Below, in pieces: positions 16,957-27,672 of a stretch of DNA of 64,000 nt. The DNA comes from Pseudomonas sp. NFR16 (GTDB lineage Bacteria; Pseudomonadota; Gammaproteobacteria; Pseudomonadales; Pseudomonadaceae): assembly GCF_900108875.1 (NCBI RefSeq), contig NZ_FNYJ01000007.1, forward strand, positions 292,535-356,534. Direction: 5' to 3'. A program made the position numbers and the translations under genes. How positions within the stretch are numbered: position 1 is the stretch's first letter; the number at the start of each line of letters is the position of its first letter. The notes below the pieces were generated by a model. That model did no database searches. It worked only from the letters and a program-made list of their open reading frames with translations, and was not told the DNA's origin.

Positions 16957-17868
16957 ATGACTCTGGATTTATCCGAAACAGCCCGCTACATCCACGCCGA
17001 CATTCTCGACAGTTTCGACGAAGAGCTGGAGATGGAATACGACGACGCCCGTCTGGACGGCCTGCTTTCCGATCTGGGGGAAGAGGTGCCGAAGGGCATT
17101 GATCGGCGGGTGTATTTTCGCGAATTGCTGCGGTTGCAGGGCGAACTGGTCAAGCTGCAGGATTGGGTCGTCAGCCAGAAGCTCAAGGTGGTGGTGCTGT
17201 TTGAAGGACGTGACGCGGCCGGAAAGGGTGGTGCCATCAAGCGCATCACGCAACGCCTCAATCCACGGGTGTGCCGTGTCGCTGCGTTGACTGCGCCCAG
17301 CGAGCGCGAACGCACGCAATGGTACTTTCAGCGCTATGTGTCGCATCTGCCGGCGGCGGGTGAAATGGTGCTGTTCGATCGCAGCTGGTACAACCGCGCC
17401 GGTGTCGAGCGGGTCATGGGTTTCTGCAACAACGAAGAATACGAAGAGTTCTTCCGCACCGTTCCCGAGTTCGAAAAGATGCTGGTGCGCTCGGGCATCA
17501 TCCTCATCAAGTACTGGTTTTCCATCACCGACGACGAGCAATATCGTCGCTTCCTGATGCGCATCCACGACCCGCTGAAACAGTGGAAGCTCTCGCCGAT
17601 GGACCTGGAGTCGCGCCGTCGCTGGGAGGATTACACGCGCGCCAAGGAAGAGATGCTCACCCGTTCGCACACCGACGTCGCGCCTTGGTGGATCGTGGAA
17701 GCCGATGACAAGAAGCGCGCGCGACTGAATTGCATTCATCACTTGCTGCAGCAGATCCCGCGCGGCGATGTGGAGTCGCCGCAAGTGGTCCTGCCGGAGC
17801 GGGAATACAACGCCAACTATCTGCGCGCACCTGTGCCGCGTGAAATGGTCGTGCCCTCGGTTTATTGA
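16957..17868 (+). CDS. ppk2: Polyphosphate kinase 2 (PPK2)
   Basis: A 303-residue PPK2-family enzyme, which uses polyphosphate to phosphorylate nucleotides (or the reverse). The Walker A loop is GRDAAGKGG (Lys90), the lid arginines lie in the SERERTQWYFQRY stretch, and Walker B is FDRSWYNR (Asp141). I take the start at 16957, with GGGAGC five bases upstream, rather than the ATG at 16909: the Pho-box promoter would begin transcription after the latter. It stands alone between a regulator gene and a convergent FUSC gene. Control by PhoB under phosphate limitation is strongly suggested. Which nucleotide it prefers cannot be read from sequence. Confidence 0.93.
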   Translation: MTLDLSETARYIHADILDSFDEELEMEYDDARLDGLLSDLGEEVPKGIDRRVYFRELLRLQGELVKLQDWVVSQKLKVVVLFEGRDAAGKGGAIKRITQRLNPRVCRVAALTAPSERERTQWYFQRYVSHLPAAGEMVLFDRSWYNRAGVERVMGFCNNEEYEEFFRTVPEFEKMLVRSGIILIKYWFSITDDEQYRRFLMRIHDPLKQWKLSPMDLESRRRWEDYTRAKEEMLTRSHTDVAPWWIVEADDKKRARLNCIHHLLQQIPRGDVESPQVVLPEREYNANYLRAPVPREMVVPSVY

Positions 17869-17886
17869 AGCAGTGGCAGGCGAAGG

Positions 17887-18933
17887 TCAGATCTTCCAGG
17901 CCTTCGCGGTTTTTGCCAGCCGTTGCTGCAGGGCTTCGAGATTGAGCGTGAACTGCCGTGTCATCAATTGATAACCCAGCACATCGGGGGATGCGGTCGG
18001 GATGTCCGGACCGACGGCCAGGGTTTCGGTAGGCCGCTCCAGGCGCTCGGTCGCGCCGGTCTGCAGCGCGCGAGCCATGCCGATCAACAGACGCCTGATC
18101 CTGCGGTGTTCAGCGGACAGGCCCGCACTGCCCACATCCGCCGGGCGAAGGTTGGACAGAATCTCCAGTGTGCTCAGGCACATGCGGAAATGCCCCTGAA
18201 TGGCGTCCAGCTCCACCATCGATATCTTCACTTCCTTGGAAACCGACGGCATGAGCGAACGCAGTTGCAGCATCGTTGCGTTCAGGCGCGCCGTCAGTTT
18301 CACGTGATCGTCGGCGGCGATCGATTGCCCGCTGGCGATCCGGTCATAGGCCTTGGCACAGCCGCGCAGTCCACTCGCCAAGTTGTATCGCCAGGAGTAC
18401 ACCGCGTACAACGGCAGCGCGAAGGAGAAGGCCAGCGCAAGCGCGATGCCGATCAGGATATCCACCGTGCGCCACAGCCCGTCGGTAATCGGGTTGTCGC
18501 CGTGGCCTGCAACGATGAACAGCGTGATCGCCGAGAGCAGCGCCGTGTACCCACCTTTGCCGATGGCGTGATAGGCGAAGAACCCGCAAATCAGCGACAT
18601 CAGCACGTAAGTGAGCAGCGGCATGCCCAGATAACTTTCTTGCGCCACCACCGCCAGCCCGAGCGCTGCGCCGATCAGTGTGCCGTAAGCCCGCTCGACC
18701 GATTTCTTGCCGATATTGCCGTGGTGCTGCAGGCCACCGATCACGATCAACATCGTCACCGACGCCCACTCGCCGTGAGGCAGATGAATCCCCGTTGTCA
18801 GCAAGATCGACACCAGCAGACCCACCACGATACGGCCCGCGTGAATGTATCGCGCGTGCCGATAACGGCGGTACGGGTCCAGGAGTGGACGCAGGAGACG
18901 GCGCAACCAGGCGGGAAGGGAAGGTTTATTCAT
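17887..18933 (-). CDS. FUSC family membrane protein
   Basis: A 348-residue inner-membrane protein. An N-terminal block of about six hydrophobic segments (residues about 30-190) includes HGEWASVTMLIVIGGLQHHG and the motif SVERAYGTLIGAALGLAV, characteristic of the fusaric-acid-resistance/YccS/AaeB superfamily. A cytoplasmic helical half follows. Members export aromatic acids or other small organics, but this short single-block form has no assigned substrate. It ends 19 bp from the convergent ppk2 stop. It starts 34 bp after the YniB-like gene on the same strand, so the two may be co-transcribed. Confidence 0.85.
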   Translation of the reverse strand: MNKPSLPAWLRRLLRPLLDPYRRYRHARYIHAGRIVVGLLVSILLTTGIHLPHGEWASVTMLIVIGGLQHHGNIGKKSVERAYGTLIGAALGLAVVAQESYLGMPLLTYVLMSLICGFFAYHAIGKGGYTALLSAITLFIVAGHGDNPITDGLWRTVDILIGIALALAFSFALPLYAVYSWRYNLASGLRGCAKAYDRIASGQSIAADDHVKLTARLNATMLQLRSLMPSVSKEVKISMVELDAIQGHFRMCLSTLEILSNLRPADVGSAGLSAEHRRIRRLLIGMARALQTGATERLERPTETLAVGPDIPTASPDVLGYQLMTRQFTLNLEALQQRLAKTAKAWKI

Positions 18934-18967
18934 GGGGTTACAGACCCTCCGCCTCGCGAATATATCC

Positions 18968-19543
18968 TCAGGTCAGCCCGGAAACTTTGGTCAGATAGGC
19001 CGCCAGGTAGGTCGTCGCCAATCCCATCAGGAGCATGCCGGCGGGACGCTCCCACCAGTTCTTTACTTCGCCGGGCGGCATTTGCAGCGTCAGCACTGTA
19101 ACACTGGCCGGCTCATTGATGACCGTGGTGGCCTGATCCTGCGGGAGCATGGAGCGCAACCACAGCTCGTCCCGGGCTTTTTTCCGGATAGCGGCAATGT
19201 CTGCCGACAGCTGTTTCCCACACCTGCGGATGTAGCTGCCAGTCGCCACGATCACCATGATTCCGAAAAACATGAGCGTTTCCACGCTGAACGGCTGATA
19301 GACATTCACGCGGGGCGTCGCGTCCCAGAGCAGTTGCAGAAAACGCGTGTTTTCGTAGGCGATCAGGCAGATATCCTGAAGCGCGTAGCCAAGTCTGGAG
19401 AGGAAGCTGGCCTTGAGTTGCTCACCAAAATCGTAGATGAACAGCACCAGGAACATCGCCAGTTGAATCACACCCACCAGCATCACGGCCAGCCCCGACC
19501 ACTTCATGCGTGATGCTTTCTTTATCGCTTCTAAAACCGTCAT
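18968..19543 (-). CDS. YniB-like inner-membrane protein
   Basis: A 191-residue protein of unknown function. Hydrophobic segments lie at about residues 15-40, 85-105 and 165-185, with a charged stretch (YIRRCGKQL..IRKKARDELW) between the last two. The layout and the block FLQLLWDATPRVN resemble E. coli YniB, from memory. The start at 19543 follows GAGGG five bases upstream. It lies just after the tRNA terminator and ahead of the FUSC gene. No catalytic motif is visible. Confidence 0.7.
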   Translation of the reverse strand: MTVLEAIKKASRMKWSGLAVMLVGVIQLAMFLVLFIYDFGEQLKASFLSRLGYALQDICLIAYENTRFLQLLWDATPRVNVYQPFSVETLMFFGIMVIVATGSYIRRCGKQLSADIAAIRKKARDELWLRSMLPQDQATTVINEPASVTVLTLQMPPGEVKNWWERPAGMLLMGLATTYLAAYLTKVSGLT

Positions 19544-19617
19544 GTCGTCCCTCTTCCTTTTGAAAATTCGGTATTTCCGCATCCTGCGAGTGATCAGGGT
19601 CGATGGCTTCCTCGGCA

Positions 19618-19646
19618 ATAAAAAAGCCGCGCAAAGCGCGGCTTTT
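19618..19646 (-). terminator. Terminator of the tRNA gene
   Basis: On the minus strand AAAAGCCGCGC, loop TTT and GCGCGGCTTTT form a near-perfect stem ending in a T-rich run. It begins six bases after the tRNA CCA end. Confidence 0.88.
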
Positions 19647-19651
19647 GAAGG

Positions 19652-19728
19652 TGGTGGGCCCACACGGACTCGAACCGTGGACCAAAGGATTATGAGTCCT
19701 CTGCTCTAACCAACTGAGCTATAGGCCC
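19652..19728 (-). tRNA. tRNA with CAT anticodon, probably tRNA-Ile2
   Basis: A 77-base cloverleaf with encoded CCA. The acceptor stem is GGGCCTA/TGGGCCC, the D-arm GCTCAGTTGGTTAGAGC, the anticodon stem GAGGA/TCCTT around loop CTCATAA, and the T-loop GGTTCGAGTCC. The CAT anticodon can mean Met or Ile2 (AUA, after lysidine modification of C34 by TilS). C4-G69 and C5-G68 pairs, which TilS is known to use, are present, and the elongator-Met pairs of E. coli (U4-A69, A5-U68) are absent, so I favour Ile2. Annotators may label it Met. Confidence 0.93.
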
Positions 19729-19744
19729 TCAGTCAGGCGGCGGA

Positions 19745-22700
19745 TTATAACGACGGTTTCCGTGCTGTGCTATCCGAAAAGTCCGAAACTGTCATACGAA
19801 GAAACGTCGCGCAAAATTCCTCTGGACGCAGCGGCAGGCTGACGATGTAGCCCTGAATCTGTTCGCAGCCTTCGTCGGCGAGGAATTGCTGCTGTTCGAG
19901 GTTCTCCACGCCCTCGGCGATGACCGTCAGCTGCATGCTGCGGCCCAGCGCGATGATGGCCCGCACGATGGCGGCATCGTGTTGATCGTCAGGTAGCCCG
20001 CGAACGAACGACTGGTCGATTTTGAGGATGTCCAGCGGCAGCCGTTTGAGGTAACTGAGCGACGAGTAGCCTGTCCCAAAGTCATCGATCGCCAGCTGAA
20101 CGCCGAGTTTTTTCAGGCGATGCAGCACCGACAGCGCCTCCTCGGTCTGGGTCATGATGAAGTTTTCGGTGATCTCCAATTGCAGGCAGCCTGGCTGCAG
20201 GCTGTATTCGGTCAGCAACTGCTCGATGCGGTTGACCAGATTAGGCTGACGCAACTGAGCGCCGGCGAGGTTCACCGACAGCGGACCGAACACGTCGTAC
20301 AGCTGATTCCACTGATGCATCTGCTGACAGGCTTTCTCCAGCACCCACTCGCCGATCTGCAGGATCATGCCGTTTTCCTCTGCCAGAGGAATGAATCGCT
20401 CCGGTGGGACTTCTCCGAATGTCGGGTGGCTCCAGCGGATCAACGCTTCTGCGCCGACCAGCCGCTGCGTAAGAAGGCTGATCTTTGGCTGGTAGGACAA
20501 GGTCAACTCGTCGCGTTCTATGGCGCGGCGCAGCTCGTGCTCCAGTGCGATGCGCTCACTGGCCTGTGCCGTCAGGTCGCGCGTATAGCTCTCGACACGG
20601 TTTCGCCCTTTGGCTTTCGAGCGGTACATCGCCGCGTCAGCATTTTTGATCAGCGTGGGGACGTCGGCGCCGTCGCTCGGGAACATTGCCGTGCCGATAC
20701 TGGTGCTGATGAAAAACTCATGTTCGCCTGCCTGGAAAGGCGCGGAGAAGCTGTTCAGCAGTTTCGTCGCGATGGCCTCGGCGTCGCTGGCGGCTTGCAA
20801 GCCTGGCAGCAGGATGATGAATTCGTCGCCACCCAGACGCGCCACGGTGTCGATGTCGCGCAGGTTTTCCTTCAGGCGTTGCGCAATCCCTTTGAGGAGC
20901 AAGTCGCCGACCGGGTGTCCGAGGCTGTCGTTGATGTGCTTGAACCGGTCAAGGTCGAGAAACAGCACGGCGCCAAGGCTGCCGGCTTCCTTGCAGTGAG
21001 TGAGCGCCGCGTGCAGGCGGCTTTCGAACAGCGTGCGGTTGGGCAGGCCGGTCAAAGGGTCGTGATGCGCCTGATAGTCCAGCCGCGCCTGAGCTTGTTT
21101 GAGGCTGGAGATATCGGCGAACACCGCGACGAAGTGCGTGATGAATTTGTCGCGATTGCGCACGGCGCTGATGGTCAGCCAGCTCGGATAGATTTCACCG
21201 TTCTTGCGGCGGTTGCTGATCTCGCCCTGCCAGTGGCCTTCGGCCGTAAGCTGATACCACATGGCCGCGTAGAACGCGCTGTCATGCAGGCCGGAAGCCA
21301 GCAAGCGAGGCGTTTCGCCAATGGCTTCACCCTCGCTGTAACCTGTGATTTCGCTGAAAGCCCGGTTCACTGCGTTGATGCGCTGGCGCGTATCAGTGAT
21401 CAGAACGCCTTCGGCCGTACTTTCGAACACAGTGGCCGCCAGTTGCAGTTTTTCCTGCATCTGATGGCGCTCGGTGATGTCCCGCGCGATGGTCAGCATG
21501 CAGTCTTCGCCACCAATGGGCAGCGGTCGTGAGGATATTTCGCACAGCCGGATCTGACCGTCCCTGCGCCGGATGTGGCTGGTGAAATCCTTCACGAAGC
21601 CGTCGCGATTGATCTGTTCCAGCAGTTGCTGACGCTCGTTGAGATCGACCCAGATGCCGAGGTCCAGCGTGGTGCGGTCGAGCGAGAGGGAGCTGTGATA
21701 CCCGGTGATGCGACTGAAGCCGTCGTTGATTTCCACGAGCAGGCCATCGCTTTGTCGAGAGATCAGCAAGCCATCCGGCGAGGAATGGAAAGCCTTGGCA
21801 AATTTCTCCTCGGACATCTGCAGCTGTTGCTGCGCCTCCTTGAGCGGCGTGATGTCACGCACCACGAGGACGACGGCGGGCGTGGAATCCAGATCGAACG
21901 GTTCGGCGGACAACAGCCCTGTGAAGGTTCGGCCATCGTGACGACGAAAGGGCATCTCCAGGTTGCGAATGCTGCCTTTCTGCAAGCGCTGCAACAGGCT
22001 CGGACCGATGTCGGGAATGCCCCAGATATCCAGCTCCGACGGTGTGCGCCCGACGACCTGATCGGGCGACAGCCCCATTTGCTCGACGAATGCCCGGTTG
22101 GCTTCAAGGAAACAACCGTCGGACAGACGTGCGATGACCAGAATGTCCGGGCACTGCGCGAACACCGATGCGAATTTTCCTTCAGACAGGCGTAACGCTT
22201 CTTCGGTCTGTTTGGCTTCGCTGATGTCGATCATCAACCCGCGCATCACCGGCTCGCGGCCGTAAGCGATCATGCTGACGATGTCACGAACCCAGACCAC
22301 ACGGCCCTCGGCGCTCATGACGCGGTAATCGATGCTGTGATCATTCCCCTGAGTGATCGCGCGCTCGCAGTAGGCCTGGGCGTAGTCGATGTCATCAGGA
22401 TGCACGATGCTGCGCCAGAAACCGGGCTTGAGCCACTGATGCAGTGGGTAGCCCAGCAAATTCTCGGCGTGTGGCGAAACGTAGTTGTAGGAATAGTCGT
22501 GGGTGTTGGCCTCCCACGCGATAGCTGAAAGACTTTCGATCATGCCGCGGTAGTGATACTCGCTGCTGCGGAGCTCTTGCTCGAGCGCAATGCGTCTGGA
22601 AATTTCCGAACTGAGGCGCCGGTTGATGCGCACGACCACGGCCAGCACCGTCGATAACAGCAGTAACCCCGGTAGACCGAATAGGAGGAATTCACGCCAA

Positions 22701-22993
22701 AGCTCGGCGGGTTCCGAAGGGGAGGGTGGCGTCAATGCAGTTGCGTCTGTCTGCTGCAAGCCCGTGGCGTCCAGGCGCGCACTGTCTTCTACCGCAAAGA
22801 GATGACCGATTGCCGGCTCCTGCAGTGCTCCATCACTCAAGACATGTTCAAAAGCTGGCGACGTGACTTCTACCGCCCTTCCTGGCGCTTCCCGTGTGTC
22901 TTGCCAGGCACCCTGCTCTGCGGAAAGAGCTTGGGCATCAGCTGACGTGGTCCCCACCAAACACACGAAAACAATGGCCGGCATCCAAAACAT
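19745..22993 (-). CDS. RmcA-like PAS-GGDEF-EAL cyclic-di-GMP protein
   Basis: A 1082-residue inner-membrane sensor. A signal-like helix (1-20), a short periplasmic stretch and a transmembrane helix at about 102-122 are followed by four PAS domains, a GGDEF domain (motif GGDEF at 721-725, intact) and an EAL domain (EAL at 849-851, intact). It can in principle make and degrade cyclic-di-GMP; in proteins of this kind the EAL activity usually wins. Its position next to rpoD is that of P. aeruginosa RmcA (PA0575), which links redox state to biofilm matrix. The periplasmic part here is only about 80 residues, too small for the venus-flytrap sensor domain RmcA carries. Confidence 0.9.
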   Translation of the reverse strand: MFWMPAIVFVCLVGTTSADAQALSAEQGAWQDTREAPGRAVEVTSPAFEHVLSDGALQEPAIGHLFAVEDSARLDATGLQQTDATALTPPSPSEPAELWREFLLFGLPGLLLLSTVLAVVVRINRRLSSEISRRIALEQELRSSEYHYRGMIESLSAIAWEANTHDYSYNYVSPHAENLLGYPLHQWLKPGFWRSIVHPDDIDYAQAYCERAITQGNDHSIDYRVMSAEGRVVWVRDIVSMIAYGREPVMRGLMIDISEAKQTEEALRLSEGKFASVFAQCPDILVIARLSDGCFLEANRAFVEQMGLSPDQVVGRTPSELDIWGIPDIGPSLLQRLQKGSIRNLEMPFRRHDGRTFTGLLSAEPFDLDSTPAVVLVVRDITPLKEAQQQLQMSEEKFAKAFHSSPDGLLISRQSDGLLVEINDGFSRITGYHSSLSLDRTTLDLGIWVDLNERQQLLEQINRDGFVKDFTSHIRRRDGQIRLCEISSRPLPIGGEDCMLTIARDITERHQMQEKLQLAATVFESTAEGVLITDTRQRINAVNRAFSEITGYSEGEAIGETPRLLASGLHDSAFYAAMWYQLTAEGHWQGEISNRRKNGEIYPSWLTISAVRNRDKFITHFVAVFADISSLKQAQARLDYQAHHDPLTGLPNRTLFESRLHAALTHCKEAGSLGAVLFLDLDRFKHINDSLGHPVGDLLLKGIAQRLKENLRDIDTVARLGGDEFIILLPGLQAASDAEAIATKLLNSFSAPFQAGEHEFFISTSIGTAMFPSDGADVPTLIKNADAAMYRSKAKGRNRVESYTRDLTAQASERIALEHELRRAIERDELTLSYQPKISLLTQRLVGAEALIRWSHPTFGEVPPERFIPLAEENGMILQIGEWVLEKACQQMHQWNQLYDVFGPLSVNLAGAQLRQPNLVNRIEQLLTEYSLQPGCLQLEITENFIMTQTEEALSVLHRLKKLGVQLAIDDFGTGYSSLSYLKRLPLDILKIDQSFVRGLPDDQHDAAIVRAIIALGRSMQLTVIAEGVENLEQQQFLADEGCEQIQGYIVSLPLRPEEFCATFLRMTVSDFSDSTARKPSL

Positions 22994-23082
22994 GGCAGCC
23001 TCAGTAATCCCGTTGAGAATGGGACGAGTGTAGCTGCGCCGAACGAAGGTGGCACACTGCCGGAATGTTATTCCTTAAAACG

Positions 23083-23107
23083 CAAAACCCCCGGCAGTGC
23101 CGGGGGT
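23083..23107 (-). terminator. rpoD terminator
   Basis: On the minus strand ACCCCCGGC, loop ACT and GCCGGGGGT are followed by TTTTGCGTTT. It starts 18 bp after the rpoD stop. Confidence 0.85.
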
Positions 23108-23125
23108 CTTGTTATGACGCGAGGC

Positions 23126-24973
<1,848 letters not shown>

Positions 24974-25020
24974 AACACCCTATCCACTGAAGGTCTTGGC
25001 GGGCAAAAAACAAGCCGAGG

Positions 25021-25026
25021 ATTATA
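25021..25026 (-). promoter_or_regulatory. Perfect -10 box for an rpoD-proximal promoter
   Basis: TATAAT on the minus strand lies 48 bp before the rpoD start, in the short gap after dnaG. I see no strong -35 at 17 bp (the sequence there is GGCGCG), so it would need an activator or another sigma factor, as known for internal rpoD promoters in enterics. Confidence 0.5.
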
Positions 25027-25040
25027 CCCGAGCTAGGACC

Positions 25041-27014
25041 TCACGCGCCAGTTGAGGTCGGGGTTTGTGCAGGAACATTGCGATTTAACAGGTTGAGCAG
25101 CTGAACTTTTTCTTCAGCACTGAGCCCTGACTGCCGTTCCTTTCTGATCAATTGGTCCAGGTGTCGCTCGCGTTGGCGTGCGGACAAACTAGTTATAGTG
25201 TCGAAAAACTGTTGTTCAAGGTTATCGGCCGAGATCAACCATTCCTTTTCCGCCAGTTGTCGTAATAATCGCCCTTGATCGGTGCCATGCCAGCGCGCGA
25301 TCAATTGCATGGACCGCAGCTTCGGATTTTTCTGTGTCGCATCGATCAGAGCGACCAGAAGCTGCGAGTACACATTCTCTTCGTCCGCAAAATTACTCGC
25401 ATTCGCCACCCGGGCCGACAGTTCCGGGTGATGAAGCAGTGTCCGGAGCGCTGTCAGTGTCGGCGGCTCAACGGTTGCGGGCGTGCGCGGGGTGCGGGGC
25501 TCGAAATCGGGACGCTTGCCGTTCTTGTCCCACTTCTTGCCTTTGTCCCACGGCTTCTTGTCCCATTTTTTCTGCTGGCCGCCCGGTGATTTGGGCGTCC
25601 ATTCCTGCTGTTGTGGCTCGTACGCATCGTGCGGCTGGTAATCGCTGTAATCGGGAACCGAGTCGTAATCGAAACCCGGGTCGTACGCCGGCGGCGCTTC
25701 TGCCGGTGCGTTCTGCACCAACTGATTAACGGCCGCAGTGTCCAGGCCTGTAATTTCTTTCAGGCGACGGCGCATCAGTTCGCGCAGATTGGCGCCCGGC
25801 ACTTTTTCGATCAGCGGCGCGGCCAGTGTCACCATGTGCGCCTTGCCTTCCAGGGAGCGCGGGTCGGCTTCCTTGGTCAGTTGCTCGAAAAAATAATCGG
25901 CCAGTGGCTGCGCGTGCTGGTTGATCCTGGCCTTGAACGCATCGGTGCCTTCTGACCGCACCAGTGTGTCCGGGTCCTCGCCTTCCGGCAGAAACAGAAA
26001 TCGGGCCCGGCGTCCGTCTTGCAGGCTGGACAACGTTGCTTCCAGCGCGCGCCATGCAGCATTGCGGCCGGCCTGGTCGCCGTCGAAGCAGAACAGCACA
26101 CTCGGCACGACACGAAACAGGCGCTTCAAATGTTCTTCACTGGTCGCCGTACCCAGCGTTGCCACGGCATTGCGCAGGCCTTGTTGGGCCAGGGCAATGA
26201 CATCCATGTAGCCTTCGACGACGATGATCTCGTCCAGATTCCGATTATGTTTACGGGCTTCGAACAGGCCGTACAGTTCCTGTCCTTTATGAAACACCGG
26301 TGTTTCGGGAGAGTTCAGGTATTTTGGCTTGTCGTCGCCGAGCACGCGTCCGCCAAAGGCAATGACCCGACCACGGCTATCGCGAATAGGGAACATCACC
26401 CGATCGCGGAAGCGGTCATACCGTTTGCCGGTTTCGGCGTTTTCGATCAGCAGCCCGGCATCGATCATCGCCTTTTGCTGAAGGGTGTCGCTGCTCAGGT
26501 GCTTGTAGAGGTTGTCCCAGCCCGGCGGTGCGAAACCCAGACCGAAATCGCGGGCAATCTCGCCTGACAGGCCGCGGCCTTTCAGGTAGTCCACCGCTGA
26601 CTTGCGCGTCGGGTGGCTTTTCAGTGCAGCCCGGTAAAACTCGGCCGCGGCTGTGAGTAATGGGTAAAGCGGCGAATCGGTAGGTTGTCTGGGCTTTTGC
26701 CCTTTGACGCCCTGTTCGCGAGGCACTTCCATGCCTGCCGCTTTCGCCAGGTCCTCGACCGCCTGAGGGAATTCCAGGTTGTCGTGGTCCATGATGAAGC
26801 CGAGGGCATTGCCGCCCGCGCCGCAGCCAAAGCAGTAGTAGAACTGTTTGTCAGGGCTGACACTGAACGACGGTGTCTTTTCCTTGTGGAAAGGACAGCA
26901 GGCACTGAAATTCTTGCCGGTCTTCTTTAATTGAACGCGCGAGCTGACAACATCGACAATGTCGGTGCGGTTCAGGAGGTCGTCAATAAAACCTTGGGGA
27001 ATCAGTCCGGCCAT
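25041..27014 (-). CDS. dnaG: DNA primase DnaG
   Basis: A 657-residue primase that lays RNA primers at the replication fork. The N-terminal zinc-binding domain uses C40, H43, C61 and C64 (CCPFHKEKTPSFSVSP, YYCFGCG). The RNA polymerase core with TOPRIM motif VVEGYMDVIAL follows, then a low-complexity linker (about residues 450-520, rich in Pro, Lys, Trp and Asp) and the C-terminal helicase-binding domain. The linker contains KKWDKKPWDKGKKWDKNGK, an unusual Lys/Trp repeat. Second gene of the operon; about 246 bp separate it from rpsU, with a partial terminator. Confidence 0.98.
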   Translation of the reverse strand: MAGLIPQGFIDDLLNRTDIVDVVSSRVQLKKTGKNFSACCPFHKEKTPSFSVSPDKQFYYCFGCGAGGNALGFIMDHDNLEFPQAVEDLAKAAGMEVPREQGVKGQKPRQPTDSPLYPLLTAAAEFYRAALKSHPTRKSAVDYLKGRGLSGEIARDFGLGFAPPGWDNLYKHLSSDTLQQKAMIDAGLLIENAETGKRYDRFRDRVMFPIRDSRGRVIAFGGRVLGDDKPKYLNSPETPVFHKGQELYGLFEARKHNRNLDEIIVVEGYMDVIALAQQGLRNAVATLGTATSEEHLKRLFRVVPSVLFCFDGDQAGRNAAWRALEATLSSLQDGRRARFLFLPEGEDPDTLVRSEGTDAFKARINQHAQPLADYFFEQLTKEADPRSLEGKAHMVTLAAPLIEKVPGANLRELMRRRLKEITGLDTAAVNQLVQNAPAEAPPAYDPGFDYDSVPDYSDYQPHDAYEPQQQEWTPKSPGGQQKKWDKKPWDKGKKWDKNGKRPDFEPRTPRTPATVEPPTLTALRTLLHHPELSARVANASNFADEENVYSQLLVALIDATQKNPKLRSMQLIARWHGTDQGRLLRQLAEKEWLISADNLEQQFFDTITSLSARQRERHLDQLIRKERQSGLSAEEKVQLLNLLNRNVPAQTPTSTGA

Positions 27015-27192
27015 GGCGTTCTCATCATCAGGCGCCCCGCCAGAAAGATCGTGGCGAATCCAAAGCGTAACGACGGTTGCGTGGTCAGTGTAGACGGGTC
27101 AACGCGGCCTGGTTCAGGCTGGAAGAGTTCGACGGGGTTTGTCTGGGTCGCATCTGCGGCTTCGACAGCCTCTGTCTGTACAGCGTGAGGCT

Positions 27193-27237
27193 AAAACTGC
27201 AACTGCCGGCAGCCCGGCTTTGGGGCCGGGCGAGGCA
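27193..27237 (-). terminator. Partial terminator between rpsU and dnaG
   Basis: GCCCGGC (27231-27225 read on the minus strand) pairs with GCCGGGC (27218-27212) around CCCAAA, with further pairing outside and TTTT about 15 bp later. A leaky terminator at this point in the operon gives more S21 than primase in enterics; the same is likely here. Confidence 0.7.
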
Positions 27238-27260
27238 GAAGCTTGCGACGGACGTCTGTA

Positions 27261-27476
27261 TTAATACAGACGAACGGCGCGGCGCTGTTCGCGCTGAACT
27301 TTCTTGGCGTGACGCTTAACAGCAGCAGCTGCTTTACGCTTACGCTCGGAAGTCGGCTTCTCGTAAAATTCGCGGCTACGAACTTCAGCCAGAACACCGG
27401 CTTTTTCGCAGGAGCGCTTGAAACGACGCAGAGCTACGTCGAAGGGTTCGTTCTCTTTAACTTTGACGGCTGGCAT
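27261..27476 (-). CDS. rpsU: 30S ribosomal protein S21
   Basis: A 71-residue basic protein, [20 protein letters not shown] at the N-terminus and Arg/Lys rich to the end ([16 protein letters not shown]). S21 helps the 30S subunit bind mRNA near the anti-Shine-Dalgarno. It is the first gene of rpsU-dnaG-rpoD. The codon and length match S21 across gamma-proteobacteria. Confidence 0.99.
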
Positions 27477-27514
27477 CCAGAGCTACCTTCATTCATTACC
27501 GGGGTCAACGCCTC

Positions 27515-27529
27515 GTGCAACGCTTGCAC
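27515..27529. promoter_or_regulatory. 15-bp palindrome upstream of rpsU
   Basis: GTGCAA-CGC-TTGCAC lies 39 bp before the rpsU ATG, between divergent rpsU and tsaD. The six-base arms are perfect. It could be an operator or a 5'-leader hairpin; no matching regulator is known to me. Confidence 0.5.
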
Positions 27530-27672
27530 TAAGTACGTCGGTTTTTAAGGGTTGCGGATGTTAACCCCTCGCCGCGCGGAATGCAAAGCCTCTGATCGAA
27601 AACCACTGGTCGCAGGCATGAGCGGCGACTATTATGCGCGCCTTCGAATTTGGCCTCTACAAGGCGTACCCC

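Noticed and set aside
20120..21532. 470-codon plus-strand frame opposite the GGDEF-EAL gene
   Set aside because: No motif, no start context; the minus-strand protein explains the region.
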